Shown: positions 44,848 to 57,412 of the stretch, in pieces
How positions within the stretch are numbered: the stretch's first letter is position 1
Layout: each line of letters opens with the position of its first letter
From: Siphonodentalium dalli
Lineage: Eukaryota; Mollusca; Scaphopoda; Gadilida; Siphonodentaliidae
Reading direction: 5' to 3'
Length of the DNA stretch: 64,000 bases
NCBI GenBank assembly: GCA_032622095.1
Contig: CP136063.1
Coordinates: 116,580,723-116,644,722 of the forward strand
Position numbers and translations under genes: made by a program
Notes under the pieces: generated by a model
Databases searched by the model: none
Told to the model about the DNA's origin: nothing
Seen by the model: only the letters and a program-made list of their open reading frames with translations

Positions 44848-45440
44848 TTGCAAAATGACATAAGGAAGGCGATATCTTTAAAACTATCCGACAAGCAGGT
44901 GTTCGGTGCTGTTATGAAGGGACTTTGCCCCGCGATTAGAACTGGAGTAATTCAACAAAACCCCACTACTCTTCCGGGGTTATATCATGCTGCTATTATA
45001 ACTGAAATCGCGACTGCCGATTTTAACGCTAGCTCATTTAAAATTGATCACGTTTCATCGGCCGTCGCTGCACTAACAGCGAAAATTTACGCAACAAAGC
45101 AGTCCATGGACAAGGTCAATGCAAGTGTAATTTCAATTTTATCACACGCACCTCGAAATTTCGAAACAGCACATTTAGAATCCTCCCACACCTTTATACC
45201 ACGTTCGAGACCACAGTCTTATAGAACTAACAGGGAACTTCAAAAATCATCACAATATAATAACAACCAACATTGCATAAACTCTCAGACTAATTACAAT
45301 ATGCATGCGCAGGCTGTGGCGGTAAACATGCACGCAGAAATTATCGGTTATCAAACTCTACGTGTGGGTTTTTGTTTTAAAAAGGGCCACATTTTTTAAG
45401 ATTGCAGAGCACGTCAATTTAGCAAACCACAACAAAATAA
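44848..45440 (+). pseudogene. Gag fragment of a Ty3/Gypsy-like element, unit 1
   Basis: A 183-codon frame resembles the C-terminal part of a Gag: LSDKQVFGAVMKGLCPAIR and a TLPGLYHAAIITEIA helix-rich segment, then a Gln/Asn-rich linker. It ends at a zinc-knuckle-like CFKKGHIF whose last stretch is cut by a stop before 'DC' (about 45380-45410). The knuckle is also short of its first CxxC pair. The N-terminal Gag is missing. Confidence 0.65.
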
Positions 45441-45443
45441 ATC

Positions 45444-45824
45444 ATGACTGGCAACACACATCTAAACACAATCATTTCAATGGATCATAATTTTATTAAA
45501 ACATCCATAAATAATGTCTATTCTAAATGCTTGGTCGACACTAGTGCTAATGCATCCTGCTTATCAAAGTCTCATCTAAATAAGCTATCAAACTGCACAG
45601 CATTGCCCTCATCTCTAAAATCAATATTAGGTATCGGTGGTGAAACACATAACATTCTTGGACAAATAAAGCTGCCCGTCAAATTAGCTAATACAATGTA
45701 CAGCTGTAAGTTCCATGTGTCTACCACAATACACTATCCTGTAATATTGGGTTTAAACTTTTTACGAGATCATAATTGCTCAGTGGATATCGGCAAACTT
45801 AAATTCCATACTGGCGAAGCTTAG
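45444..45824 (+). pseudogene. Retropepsin-like protease fragment, unit 1
   Basis: A 126-codon frame with the aspartic-protease layout: KCLVDTSANASCLS near residue 30 and VILGLNFLRDHNC near residue 105. The active-site triplet reads D-T-S where DTG is usual, so activity is doubtful. It follows the Gag fragment, with the order Gag-protease as in Ty3/Gypsy elements. Confidence 0.75.
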
Positions 45825-45833
45825 GTAAAGCTA

Positions 45834-46980
45834 ATGGCTCAGGAATGCGTCGGGTTCGCCCGATGCAATTATGCACATGTGATACCACCGTATGCTGAGA
45901 CTTTAATATCGGTTCGTTTATCTAAAATTAAGGACGGATCAACCGTTATGCTTGAACCACTTAACAATTCTGTTTACATGCAATATATTGCTTGTGCAAG
46001 GGTTTTAATTCATTCTGTTAGAGGTAAAAGTGTGTGTCGAGTTTTAAATCCAACACCAAACCCTGTACAAATTGCTAGAAAGAATTTTTACAAGGAAAAC
46101 TGGCATATGTCAATACAATTAACTCTACACTTAGAACGACAGCAATACCTACTGATTTAACTGACCAGGGACTAATTGACGACTTAGGCATCGATCTTGA
46201 TAACAACACAACGTTAACACAAGATCAACAATCTTAATTTGCGGCCATGCTAGTCAGAAATCGGCATGACTTCGCAAAAGACTTGAGAGTGAACTCGGGA
46301 AATGCGACATATCTCCATTTAAAATTGACACTGGCGATGCTATCCCGTCACGTCAATGCTTTGATCGAACTACCTCAAAGGTATAGAGGAAATTGAAAGA
46401 CAATTGGCAGATTTCCAAAATGCTGACTTAATTGAACCCTCAACCAGTCCGTGGATAAGTCCATTTCTTTTCAAGAAGCCCAATTCTGACTAATATAGAT
46501 TAGTGATCGACTATCGCCGGGTCAATGCGGTGACCAAACCACTGAATTTTCCAATTCCAAATCTTCACGAAGTTTTTAACGTAATATGTGAATCTCAACC
46601 AACCACATTTAGCACGCTGGACAAGGTGTCATGCAATGCATTTTATATGACGGATCAAAGAAAAGACAGCTTTCATCGCACACCACGGTAGCAGGCAATT
46701 CAAAAGGATTAGCTATGGTCTCCGGAATGTAAGCATCCAATTTCAGATGATAATGACTCACATTCTCCGTGGACTCAATTTGAAAACATTTATTGTTCAT
46801 TTCGACGATATCATTCTTTTCAACAGTTCATTTACTTCTCATTTGGAAGCTCTACAAGAGGTTTTCGACCATCTAAATGCCATTTTCCTGTTCCAAAAAA
46901 ACTGTTGACTATCTAGGACATTCCCTCTCAAAATTTCCCACGTCCAAATAATGCCAAAGAAATCAAATCATTTCTCGGAT
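45834..46980 (+). pseudogene. Broken reverse transcriptase region, unit 1
   Basis: After an N-terminal linker (45834-46160) the RT is spread over several frames with stops. Visible parts are a DLIEPSTSPWISPFLF-type block (about 46425-46475), the conserved VIDYRRVNAVTKP (46504-46542), and the catalytic loop as HFDDIILF with D-D at 46804-46809. The usual Y/F-V-D-D is thus H-F-D-D. It is dead as it stands. Confidence 0.75.
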
Positions 46981-46988
46981 TAGCCCTA

Positions 46989-47592
46989 TTGTATCGACGG
47001 TTTATTGAATGTTATTCACACAATACAGATCCACTAAACAGTATTCTAAAAAATAATACTTTCATTTGGGATGAAAAGGCCGAAGATGCTTTTAATGTAA
47101 CCAAACATCACCTCACAACCACTCCAGTATTGGCGTTGCCAGATACAACTAAACAATTCAAGTTGACAGTTGATGCGATCGGATGTCATTGGCAATATTC
47201 TCTGCCAGTAGAGTTCACAAGGATACTTTCGAGTAATGTGTTATGGTGGACGGGCGCTCCGACCAAATGAAATTAATTTTGGAGCCTCGGACCGAGAAGC
47301 ATTGAGTCTTGTCTACGCCGTAAAATCTTACCACCCATACCTAGCTAACAATTATGTCATAGTCTATATGAACAACACTGGTGTGAAATATCTCAAAATT
47401 GCTAACGATCTCACTGGAAGATTGGCTCAATGTGAGCTGACATTACAAATATACAACTTTGATATTGAATACACAGCTGGTAAATTAAACCAAAATACTA
47501 ACTCCTTATCCCGCATCCACTATTCGGTATTATACAAAGATAATCCACAAAACATTCTGAAGATTCACTGTTATCTCCTCAACCGAAAGTAA
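46989..47592 (+). pseudogene. RNase H region, unit 1
   Basis: Two overlapping frames (46989-47270 and 47236-47592) are one domain split by a frameshift. Motifs are KQFKLTVDAIG (first catalytic Asp), GGRALRPNEINFGASDREAL (catalytic Glu area) and VIVYMNNTGVKYLK, where the usual D-H is replaced. FDIEYTAGKLNQNTNSLSR follows, with D/A changes in the terminal motif. It has the standard Ty3/Gypsy order after RT. Confidence 0.8.
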
Positions 47593-47708
47593 ATAGCACT
47601 TCACAAAATAGATCAATTTGCCAACAGGAAACCCCATGGACTGTAATATAATTTGACAGATCACAGATCATGCTAACTCCACGAATTTTCTGAAAGCAAT
47701 TTCAACAG

Positions 47709-48010
47709 ATGTTGTCTGTGGGAACGGTATTAGATAACACGGACATAACAATCATACCTGTATTACCCAATGAAACCCATGCTGAGAGAGCTAACCTCCA
47801 ACAGCAGGCCGAAGATTTAAAGCTTCTATCAGATTATATTCTTCATCGCAAACTGTCGGATAACAGGATAGAAGATAACTCCATAGTAGCCGATTCTCAA
47901 TAATGTGCAATTCTGGACGGAATACTGTATAATTTTTACTGTAGGCGCAAAAAGAAGATATCATTATCTGACCGGATCATCAAATAATTAGTGCTACCAA
48001 AATCTCTGTG
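47709..48010 (+). pseudogene. Integrase N-terminal approach, unit 1
   Basis: Linker frame (47709-47903), then after a stop a segment readable as ILDGILYNFY and a 'LVLPKSL' leading into the zinc-binding region. This matches the block that precedes the HHCC domain in Ty3/Gypsy integrases. A TGA stop (48009-48011) stands where the minisatellite units carry CGA. Confidence 0.7.
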
Positions 48011-48846
48011 ACCAGATGTGCTGCACGCATTATACGATATCATCGCTGGGGGATCTTACCAGATGTGCTGCACACATTATACGATATCATCGCTGGGGGA
48101 TCTTACCTAGGTGTGCTGCACGCATTATACGATATCATCGCTGGGGGATCTTACCAGATGTGCTGCACACATTATACGATATCATCGCTGGGGGATCTTA
48201 CCTAGATGTGCTGCACGCATTATACGATATCATCGCTGGGGGATCTTACCAGATGTGCTGCACACATTATACGATATCATCGCTGGGGGATCTTACCTAG
48301 GCGACCAGATGTGCTGCACACATTATACGATATCATCGCTGGGGGATCTTACCTAGGCGACCAGATGTGCTGCACACATTATACGATATCATCGCTGGGG
48401 GATCTTACCTAGGCGACCAGATGTGCTGCACACAGTATACGATATCATCGCTGGGGGATATTACCTAGGCGACCAGATGTGCTGCACACATTATACGATA
48501 TCATCGCTGGGGGATCTTACCTAGGTGTGCTGCACACATTATACGATATCATCGCTGGGGGATCTTACCTAGGCGACCAGATGTGCTGCACACATTATAC
48601 GATATCATCGCTGGGGGATCTTACCTAGGCGACCAGATGTGCTGCACACATTATACGATATCATCGCTGGGGGATCTTACCTAGGCGACCAGATGTGCTG
48701 CACACATTATACGATATCATCGCTGTGGGATCTTACCTAGGTGTGCTGCACACATTGTACGATATCATCGCTGTGGGATCTTACCTAGGCGACCAGATGT
48801 GCTGCACACATTATACGATATAATCGCTGGGGGATCTTACCTAGGT
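48009..48846 (+). repeat. Minisatellite of integrase zinc-domain sequence, 16 units, unit 1
   Basis: Sixteen copies of a segment coding VLHALYDIIAGGSY (or VLHTLYDIIAGGSY). The 'gtgctgcac' starts are at 48018, 48065, 48113, 48160, 48208, 48255, 48311, 48367, 48423, 48479, 48527, 48583, 48639, 48695, 48743 and 48799. Spacings are 47, 48 or 56 bp. The full 56-bp unit runs from 'cgaccagatg' to 'cctagg'; 47/48-bp units lack the 'ctaggcgac' or 'cgaccagat' part. The first six units alternate 47/48, i.e. a 95-bp dimer. Since 47 and 56 are not multiples of 3, the array changes frame repeatedly. Confidence 0.95.
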
Positions 48847-49080
48847 TTTAACAAGTATTATTTGGCATTAAAACAACGAAATCTACTGGCCAAAAATGTA
48901 TCCGTTACACCCCATTCCAGTATCAAAGAGATCCGAGCGATTGCACATGGACATATTAATTCTTCCCACTATACCTAAAGGATACAGGTATGCGCTACTG
49001 TTTTGCGATTCATTAATTTTCATGTTGTTCGTAACAATCATAATGATACATAACTTTAAAATTTCCAACCACTGACTTGC
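48847..49080 (+). pseudogene. Integrase continuation after the minisatellite, unit 1
   Basis: Directly after the last unit the translation continues with FNKYYLALKQ, then in a shifted frame ERLHMDILILPTIPKGYRY and ALLFCDSL. This is the region of the first catalytic Asp of the integrase core. So the array sits within the integrase gene, between the HHCC region and the catalytic core. The rest of the core is not recognisable. Confidence 0.65.
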
Positions 49081-50687
49081 CTCATCCATTTCCACTTTAT
49101 AAAATAACATTATATGCTATGCCAGTAAACAACAGAACTGCACATGCATCGCAAATATCGGACTTACCTCCGTTTATTGCATCATCACTCTCGCGCACAC
49201 CTTCATCTCACCGCAATCGATATACGCACGTGCCATCATGCGACACAACGTCTACAGACATGCATCATCGATGTCGTTTACCACAGTTCAAACTTCTCTA
49301 GTTGCACCGTGGCACTTCTAATCAACGACATTGTTCAAAATAATTATACTTGCACTTTTGGATTTTATCCACATGTCACCTCCCAACATTCAGCAATTAA
49401 ACGAAACACATTCAAGCAACATGCACGCATGGTACCGACTACACGATTTCAGGTTGCACATTTGACGTAATACAAAAGCCTTGTCATTGCAAACTCTCAT
49501 CAAGCGACCATAGGTCACACATTCCTGCTAGACATCAATCATGCAATCAATACAACACAACACAATTGATAGACGATGACACACACCACCATTATGATGC
49601 ATCAATAGCTGGTTTCAAGAGGTGGGCCCTGAATGAAACCACATGTCGAGACCAGCGGGTGTCTAATCTATTATGTCTGATCAATGCATGCAATCTGATC
49701 AATGAATGTAATGCTTATATAAATGTGTATGCATAATAATAATAACATTGTGTCACATGCGTGTGTATGTATATACGTTAGTAGAGTCGCTTATGTCCGA
49801 TTTTGGGCTCCTTATATTTCTGGTAAAATGTTACCGCTATGTTACCTCTGTTGGTGTCCTATCGATGCACCAGATAATTATCTCTCTCGGTAGTATAATT
49901 TTACCCAAAAGCCGATAAAATCATGTTTAGCGCTATATCAATCATTATTAGCATCAGTAATTTATATTAATATTATTTCAATATAGTTAATATAAATAAA
50001 ATTGCACATCTGAATTGAGGTCCGTATCGACGGGTCTGTATATAAGCCAGGGTCAGTATGATCCGAGGTCCGTGTAAGCCAGAGCCGGCTGTCTGTGAAA
50101 TCGATGGTCCGTATGAGCCATGATGGGTCAGTATGAGATAGGGTCCATAACTCCATATATGTATATGTTCTACAACTTCTTTGAAAACGAATTTTAGAAG
50201 TTCAAAAGAGATCCATCGCAATCTTGACTAGATTTTGATTTTTGATTCACAGGGCTCATGCAGTCGGTAGTAGAGATAGTGTATCATCGTGGTTTCGGTG
50301 AGAATGTCTCTGCACAGTACACAGTCAAGACTCAAGTGAAGAAGTTCTTTTGGCAAAATTAAGCCTGACCTACAAAACTAAATCCATCAGGTGTTTCGGA
50401 AAATAATTTCGCACGAGACTACGTCACATCGTCCTATTTTTAGTCTATGGTAAATATCCCAAAACACGTGCTATTATTGATGCGACTGACCCTAAGTACG
50501 GAATACCAGAACGCCAATAACTTTAGTATGTATCTTACTGCTGGTCGAAATATCAGCTCTAATGTGTGTACGAGACCTCCTCTATCGACAGTTTATAATG
50601 CGCTCTGTGATCTCGAGATAATTCGGAACATGTACGCGATACCTTATGCGAAATTAAACAATTGGACCACCCTTTCTCTGCCAGTCA
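49081..50687. other. End of unit 1, no recognised gene
   Basis: Frames at 49077-49470 overlap in different phases and resemble nothing I know. 50015-50155 contains a loose ~17-bp repeat ('ggtccgtatgagcca' variants). The junction with unit 2 is at 50687/50688, with 'aaacagctg' shared by both breakpoints. Confidence 0.4.
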
Positions 50688-51263
50688 AAACAGCTGTATA
50701 TGAATTTCTGTGCATACTATTTATCATGGATGTTAACATGGACATGTAAATAGGAATGAGTCATTTTGAGGTCATTCGGCCAAAAAAACATGGCTGCCAG
50801 CGGCCATCTTGGATTTCAAAATTTGCAACAAAATACAACACGATAACTGCCTGCAGTCAGTTTACCAGTTACAATTACATTATTTCTCTCATTCAAAGTG
50901 GTTTTGAAGCCCAACTCATTACCAAAACACTAAAAAAACAAGCAGAATGTTTTTTTTAGTTGCGGAAAAAATTGCTTGTTGGTGGCTTTGACCACCCACC
51001 CACCCCGGCATACGTGCCGGAATTTTTTTTTCACCCCCCCCCCCCTGGCAAAAGTTACTTTTTTGCCTTTGTTAACATAACAAAGGGGAGTTAACATAAC
51101 AAAGGGGAAAACGTTGACAATAACTTACTGTTTATGCCATATTTCTGATTGGCATAAGAAGTCTGTCTATATCTCACTATTCCTTCTGTTTATGGCGGTT
51201 TTTGACGGAGATGAATATTTTAACAGCATACCCACCAACAATACCTCCCGTATCTTTAAAGGA

Positions 51264-51466
51264 TCACACTGGTGAGCACGTTATCGAATTGAATTTTGTG
51301 ATAGGCCGCCCATAACTGAAGTTATGCTGATTCGTGCCATTGAATATTCCACTATGGATTAAGCAGTCTGAATCGTTAATCTTTGCTTTCAAACTTGAAA
51401 GGCTGTCGAAATAAAATTCGCTTTTATCTACTGATAGTTTATACAGAAACGGCTGGACTATCGGAG
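51264..51466 (-). CDS. Candidate terminal exon, unit 2
   Basis: Identical copy of 35750-35952, with the same acceptor and stop. The same doubts apply. Confidence 0.25.
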
Positions 51467-53064
51467 CTGAAAATGTGTACATATGGGTAATTTGACTCTG
51501 TAAATCTTACTAGATAGGTCTCGTTGACATCATATGACTTAAAAGGCCACTAATAAATAATTCAATTAAATCATTAATTATATACCCAAAATAGATGCCC
51601 TCTGGTCGGTGAAAATTGAAACACGAGGATAATTTAACAATTCAATATATACCGTTGCCCCCGGACGACTTAAAGGGGCAAATATGCGCAATAAAGAGCA
51701 TTCCTTGTGTATACAAATTGGTACAGGGGAGTGTCATCGGATAGGAGAGGGGCACCACACATTCTTCCCCATGATAGGATGAATATAGTGGTGTGCATGG
51801 TTCAAAGATGTAAAGTTGGGGCCGTTCGAGTGAGGGTGCACGGAAGGGCAGAGGGGAACCAGAATTGATACACATATTGTTTTAGCGATTATTTCCACCA
51901 AATTAATACACATTCTTCTCCATGATATGAGTAATCTAATGGTGCGACTTAATGTTGTCAAGAGAAGTATCATTCGAGTCAGGGGTGGATGGAAGGGGAG
52001 AGAGCACCACCATTGATAGAATTATTTTTAGCGCCGATTTCCACCAAATTGATAAATATTCTTCTACATTATACGAAGATTCTAATTTTGTGATTTAAAG
52101 ACATTTGTGCCGTTTGGGTGAGAGATTGTATGGCACTAAATTTGATAATAATGTTTGTAGTTTCCTATTGCCACCAAATGTATACCTAATCATTGCAATG
52201 ATATCAGGTGTCTAATAGTTTGGATTAAAGATAATCAAAAGTGGTGACGTTGGAGTCTGGGTGCATGGGGGGGACCGGAAGAAGGACGCTCAAAAACAGA
52301 AAGCGTGGAGGGGCAGCAAACATATTTTTGTCCTTTCCACCAAAAGTATACATACTCATGTCCATGCTATGGCGCCGTTCGAGTCACGGAGCACGGATGC
52401 GGAGAGGGGCAAAATTGATTTTAATAACCTATTCTTAGCATATATTTCCACCAAATTGATACATAATCCATATTTCGAGGAAACCAGTGCTCACACTGGC
52501 CCAAAGTTTTCTTGAGCCACCACCTGAGCCACCTTAGCCACTTCATTTACTTCAGCCACATTTTTCAACCCATATTTTTTTAGCCACTGATTTAAACATA
52601 TTCAAAGAACACAAGCTAATTACCTCAAATATTTATTCTAATATAATATAACAGGTTATGGTAGGTAAAACAACAACAATATTAACAACAATATTAATAA
52701 ACAAACATTGAAACTTCTGAGATTTAACATCTGCCCATTTAATAAATGCTTTACCAAAATTAAAGTCTAACATTGGAGGGCCTTCAATTGCAATTTTTAT
52801 TAATACATGTAAGTGTGGAACAGAAAGTCTGTTTTGTCGTTTATCATTGATTAAATGTTGGTACGAGAAGGCCTCTCACATTACACATTCGACAGGGGTG
52901 CACAATATTATGTTTATGCAAAGTCTGACATAGGATATGTATCCTTTCTTTCTTTCAATAATGTTTGGCGATGTGAAAGCAATACAACGAATGTGTGTTT
53001 TATCGAGTAGAAGTAGGAATCCCATTCACTGTACGCGATACAATTACAACCAGCCGATATGGTA

Positions 53065-54348
53065 TTAGGGTGGATACACACATGCATGTAATGTCTGTAT
53101 GTAAAATACATGTATTTTACATGGCCACACCAATAATTGACAAAATAAATCACCTGCGCGCGAGAGGTCAATTTCACCAGTGAGTAGTTATAAGCCATTA
53201 TCAAACAAACTGCCATCAAGAAATTTCAGGCCAGTCATAAACATGTCTTCATTTTCATTTCGAAAAGTTGATTGGAGCCGGTCGATTTTATACTTGATTT
53301 GTTTATGTCATTTCTTGGAAACAGGGTCATCCAAAACAAAAATAAAATATGCAGAATTCTTTTATATAGGATGATACCGGCTTGTTAAGATTTCTCTGAT
53401 AATTTGAGAGCGAGCTCATGTGATAACATTAATTCAATTGGGAGTGCAAATATTCATTATAGCGCCAACAAATAATGCAGGTACAGCGTTGAAATTAAAA
53501 AGAGTGACACCCCCTATTTATATATATGTTTCTCAAGCCAAAGTTGAACAAGCTTGAATTATAACATTTTCGACCATAATCCATGATTGGGGGAGGGGCT
53601 GGTTCTCGAAAGCTTCCAATAACTAAGGGAGTTAATTTAATGTATCAGCCGGGATTATCTGGGCAAGAATTACAATATAATGTTTTACTTAAATATTCCA
53701 TAGTTGTAAATTTTGCGTATACATGTATAACTGTATAACACAAGAGAGGAAATGTGACGTAGTTGGGAACTCGTAGCTAGGCAACACTTTCGCCGTATGA
53801 AGACAAACAGCAACACCATGCATTCAAATTTAAAGCTGTATAATATGTTCATAATTATATGAACAGCATAAATTGCTGCATATTAGATTAATCACTCGCA
53901 GAAAACAGACACGACATACATGACTACGATATTTATAAAGCAGGGTGTCAGGACTCAGGGTGCTGCATGCACACCCCCGTCGAGGAAATATGCAATGGTG
54001 AATTCGGTAGCTTCTGGGATAATATAGCTCCCCGTGCATGTTGGGGGGCCATAGCCCCCTGCGTTGGTGAAAAGGCCATCACTGGTATCAAAATCAATAG
54101 AAGACTAACAATGATTTAAACAGAATGTCGACCATTTGAGTTATCGCGCGAATAATTGTTTTAAGCGGCCTGACGAATTTGTCCCAGTCAACGGCTCTTC
54201 AGCTGTTCAGAGTTTAACTCACTGTGGTCAAACACAGTCGCAATGATTGGGTTGTCAGCGGACACATATTACACGGTGTGTATGATCCATGTAAAACGCC
54301 AAATACACGATATTTACAGAGATTACATGCATGTGTGTATCCACCCTA
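53065..54348. repeat. 1.28-kb inverted-end segment, unit 2
   Basis: Copy of 37553-38836, flanked as in unit 1 by 'agccac'-rich ends and repeat B. Confidence 0.45.
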
Positions 54349-56471
54349 AGCCAATAATCAATTAGCGAATGCTTTCGTTCAGACTGTCTCGTGGCGGGAT
54401 AGTGTTGCATGATAGCTAAACTTAATCTGTCCGATGGCAGTTAATTTAAGATCCACAAACCCACATTCTTTGAGCCACTTTCTTTAGCCACTAGCACATA
54501 CTGTGTAGCCACTTTTGTTTTTCTTTCACAATTCGTGAACACTGTATGAAACTAATCGTGTAATTATGAGAAGCCAATTTGTTGCCGCTTGGTGTGCAAG
54601 ATGGGGGCACTAAATCTGATAGGAATTTGTTTTGCGGCAGATTGCCACCAAACGTATACATAATCATTTAAATGCTACCATGAATCCAATGGTGTGGTTT
54701 AGATATGTCAAAAGTGGTGCCGTTGGAGTCATAAATGGGGATGGGGTACCAAATATGATACAAATATATTTAGCACCAATGTCCGCCAAATTCAAAAACG
54801 TTCTTCTCCAATGATATGATGAATCAAATAATGTGGGTTAAAGACGCCATATTTGGTGCCGTTGTGGGTCAGGGGTGGAAAGAGGATACAGAAGAAAGAA
54901 AGAAAAGTATATTTATCATTCTATTTAACAGATACACGAGATTATAGCATGTTAGAATGGCGCATGTACTATAACACAATTGAGAGTCACTCCCATTCAA
55001 GATATTTTCCACAACAAAAGATAAAATTTGTCAAGCGATGTGGAAATGTATAGAAGGCCTGCTCAAATATATTGGTCACAGTGTGCAATCCAATTTAGTT
55101 TCTTCTGAGATCAAATAAAACATTCAGACCACAGGACTTTTGAGGATCCCCCAACACTGGCATCTGACTAGGGTACATCTGCCCGTTACAGAGGAGTTCT
55201 TTCAATTTATTAGCTAGACTCATTGTTAACATACACAACGTAAAATCGCGCTCTGTGCCTCGCCCACGTAGCTGATATATTGCAACATTTATTTCAAAAA
55301 TGAGAATAAGCCAGAATAGCACCATGAACAGAGGAGCACCTGGACGTTTCTTTAAAACGGATGTATCTTCATGGAGATATGATAACCAGGTGAACTCAAT
55401 ATCTTAGTCAAACCCACTAGATTGATTTATGAATCTCTATGTAAAACCCAAATTGTCGTCTTTTATTTTTGTGAACTAATGTATTAATGATGTTCATATA
55501 CAAAATAAAAAAAAAAAATCATCAATTCAACCACGTCGAGTGTACGATTTAAAACATGATAACGTCTGATGTACGAGCAGAACTTTGTAAATAAATATAT
55601 ACATCTTTATTGATGGGACGAATTAATCGTGATAAACAAACAAAATGATAATCACCCCGACAAGGTGGGCTATGTGCTACTTATAACCCATTATAAGAAT
55701 GACGTTTTGTGATGCCATTTGGGTATACAATTTATAAGAATACGTGTAACACTTTGAGCAAGAGTATCCTCTATCCCCACCAAATATCTACAGCATAGGG
55801 TTCCACGTGACTATAACCTGGGTAACACCGGGTAACCCTGCTAGTATACCAATAAAACTCAATTTGTTTTATTGTTTGTTTCTAAAAACGGCATTAATGA
55901 TTAATTTAACTGCATAATTGATTATATGACCAATATGTTGGAATCTGGTCATTGAAAATTGATGTACTGAGTAAATTGTCCAGATGAGTGTCACCAGATA
56001 GGTGTTGTTTACCCCGGACTGATTAAAGGGCCACTACTAAACACATTTTGTTAAATAATTGATCATATACCAAACACAGTTGGACCCTGGTCGCTGGAAA
56101 TTGGTATAAAGTGATGAATTGACCCAGGTGGTACAATTTGATAGGTGCCGTTGATCATAAAGGGGTACTTACAGATTATATTATCATAAATTAGCAATAA
56201 ATTTCGTTCCTTGTCAGCTTAGACGATATGTAGGAACATTGGCACACATGGGTCACCTGATTAGGGGAATATAATTGTATATGTGCCTTTGATCTTAGAT
56301 TACTTAAAGGGGTTCTGATAAATTATTTTAATGTAGATGATCAATGAAGAGCTTTTATTATCAGCTCAAAACATATGTGAGAACTTTTGCACAGAGACGT
56401 AATTTGACACGGGGAATGTTCTGGGATATTCTTTGGTATGGTAGAGTGATTCGTACGGAAGCCATATTGAT

Positions 56472-57412
56472 GCTTATGTAAGTTTTCATCTTTATAGAGA
56501 AACGAAAAAAGCCTTTATGCAATGCATGAGTTTCTCTAACAACTTCGAGAAAATGGGCAGAATGCTTATGGGCCTATAGTTCGTTATTATTTTGGGAGAT
56601 TCAGTTTTATAAAGTGGAATTACTTCTGATACTGTCATCCTATCGGAGAAAATACCTTGTTTAAATGATAGTTTGAATATATGCGTTAGCGCTCGGGACG
56701 TTTCGGGTGTGATCTATTTAAATACTTCGTATGTATCTTGTTGGAGCATGACAAAATATATGCATTATTATTTTGCATTGCAAACTGATTCATTAAACGC
56801 CCATAGATATATTGGAAGAAAATGTTCATAAGCATGTTCGGTGAAGTAATATTAAAGACGCGTGACAAATCCTGTTGGAGTATTGATATATATTTGTCTG
56901 TGTTCTCTTTCCTCATTATACGTTTCTCGGTAGAACTGCTCTACTCGCTTTTATATACTTATTATCGTGATATTCGGCATACAATGTAGCACAATGGTAT
57001 GTTGCATCTGATACGATTATCCAGTATCAGCACGGGAAACAAAATGTTTTGTGTGTAAATATGATCAATGAGTGTTGCAAAGTGTTCGGTTATTCGTGTA
57101 GGTTTGGTAATTACAGGTAATATTCCATTTTCAAACATAGTTTCAATGAAGTTGCTAGTTTCGTATGAGACTGAAAGTTAAGCAAGTCGATGTTGAAGTC
57201 TTCTATGGGATATGCCTTTGTCCCAGAGTCATTTAGTTCTTCGACCATACTTCATTTTCTATGAATATAGTCTCAATAACATGTGGCATAAATATCGTTA
57301 GGTCCTCACGGATTTTATAAGAATGATTTTCATTTATGAAAATGCCACGCCCATCATCGTCATCTTGTCGTGATTTTAATTGGATTTGATGATATCCAGG
57401 AAGAGCATATTC
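56472..57412 (-). pseudogene. Non-LTR retrotransposon relic, unit 2
   Basis: Copy of 40960-41900, with the same endonuclease and RT fragments and the same stops. Confidence 0.75.

Larger units (their letters stand above)
35176..50687. repeat. 15,512-bp tandem duplication, unit 1
   Basis: From 'aaacagctgtatatgaattt' at 35176 the sequence is repeated, base for base apart from about a dozen differences, from 50688 on. Unit 2 follows unit 1 without spacer, in direct orientation. The offset is 15,512 bp for most of the length and drifts by 1-2 bp around homopolymers near 35525, 36143 and 36755. The copies share everything inside: repeats, retroelement relics, the minisatellite and the candidate exons. 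Confidence 0.97.

Noticed and set aside
48008-48412. Several overlapping open frames with CCTHYTISSLGDL-type repeats
   Set aside because: They are translations of the minisatellite in other frames; only the frame reading LHALYDIIAGG has a source (integrase).
48009-48846. Possible CRISPR-like array
   Set aside because: Units are contiguous tandem copies with no unique spacers, and the host is a eukaryote.
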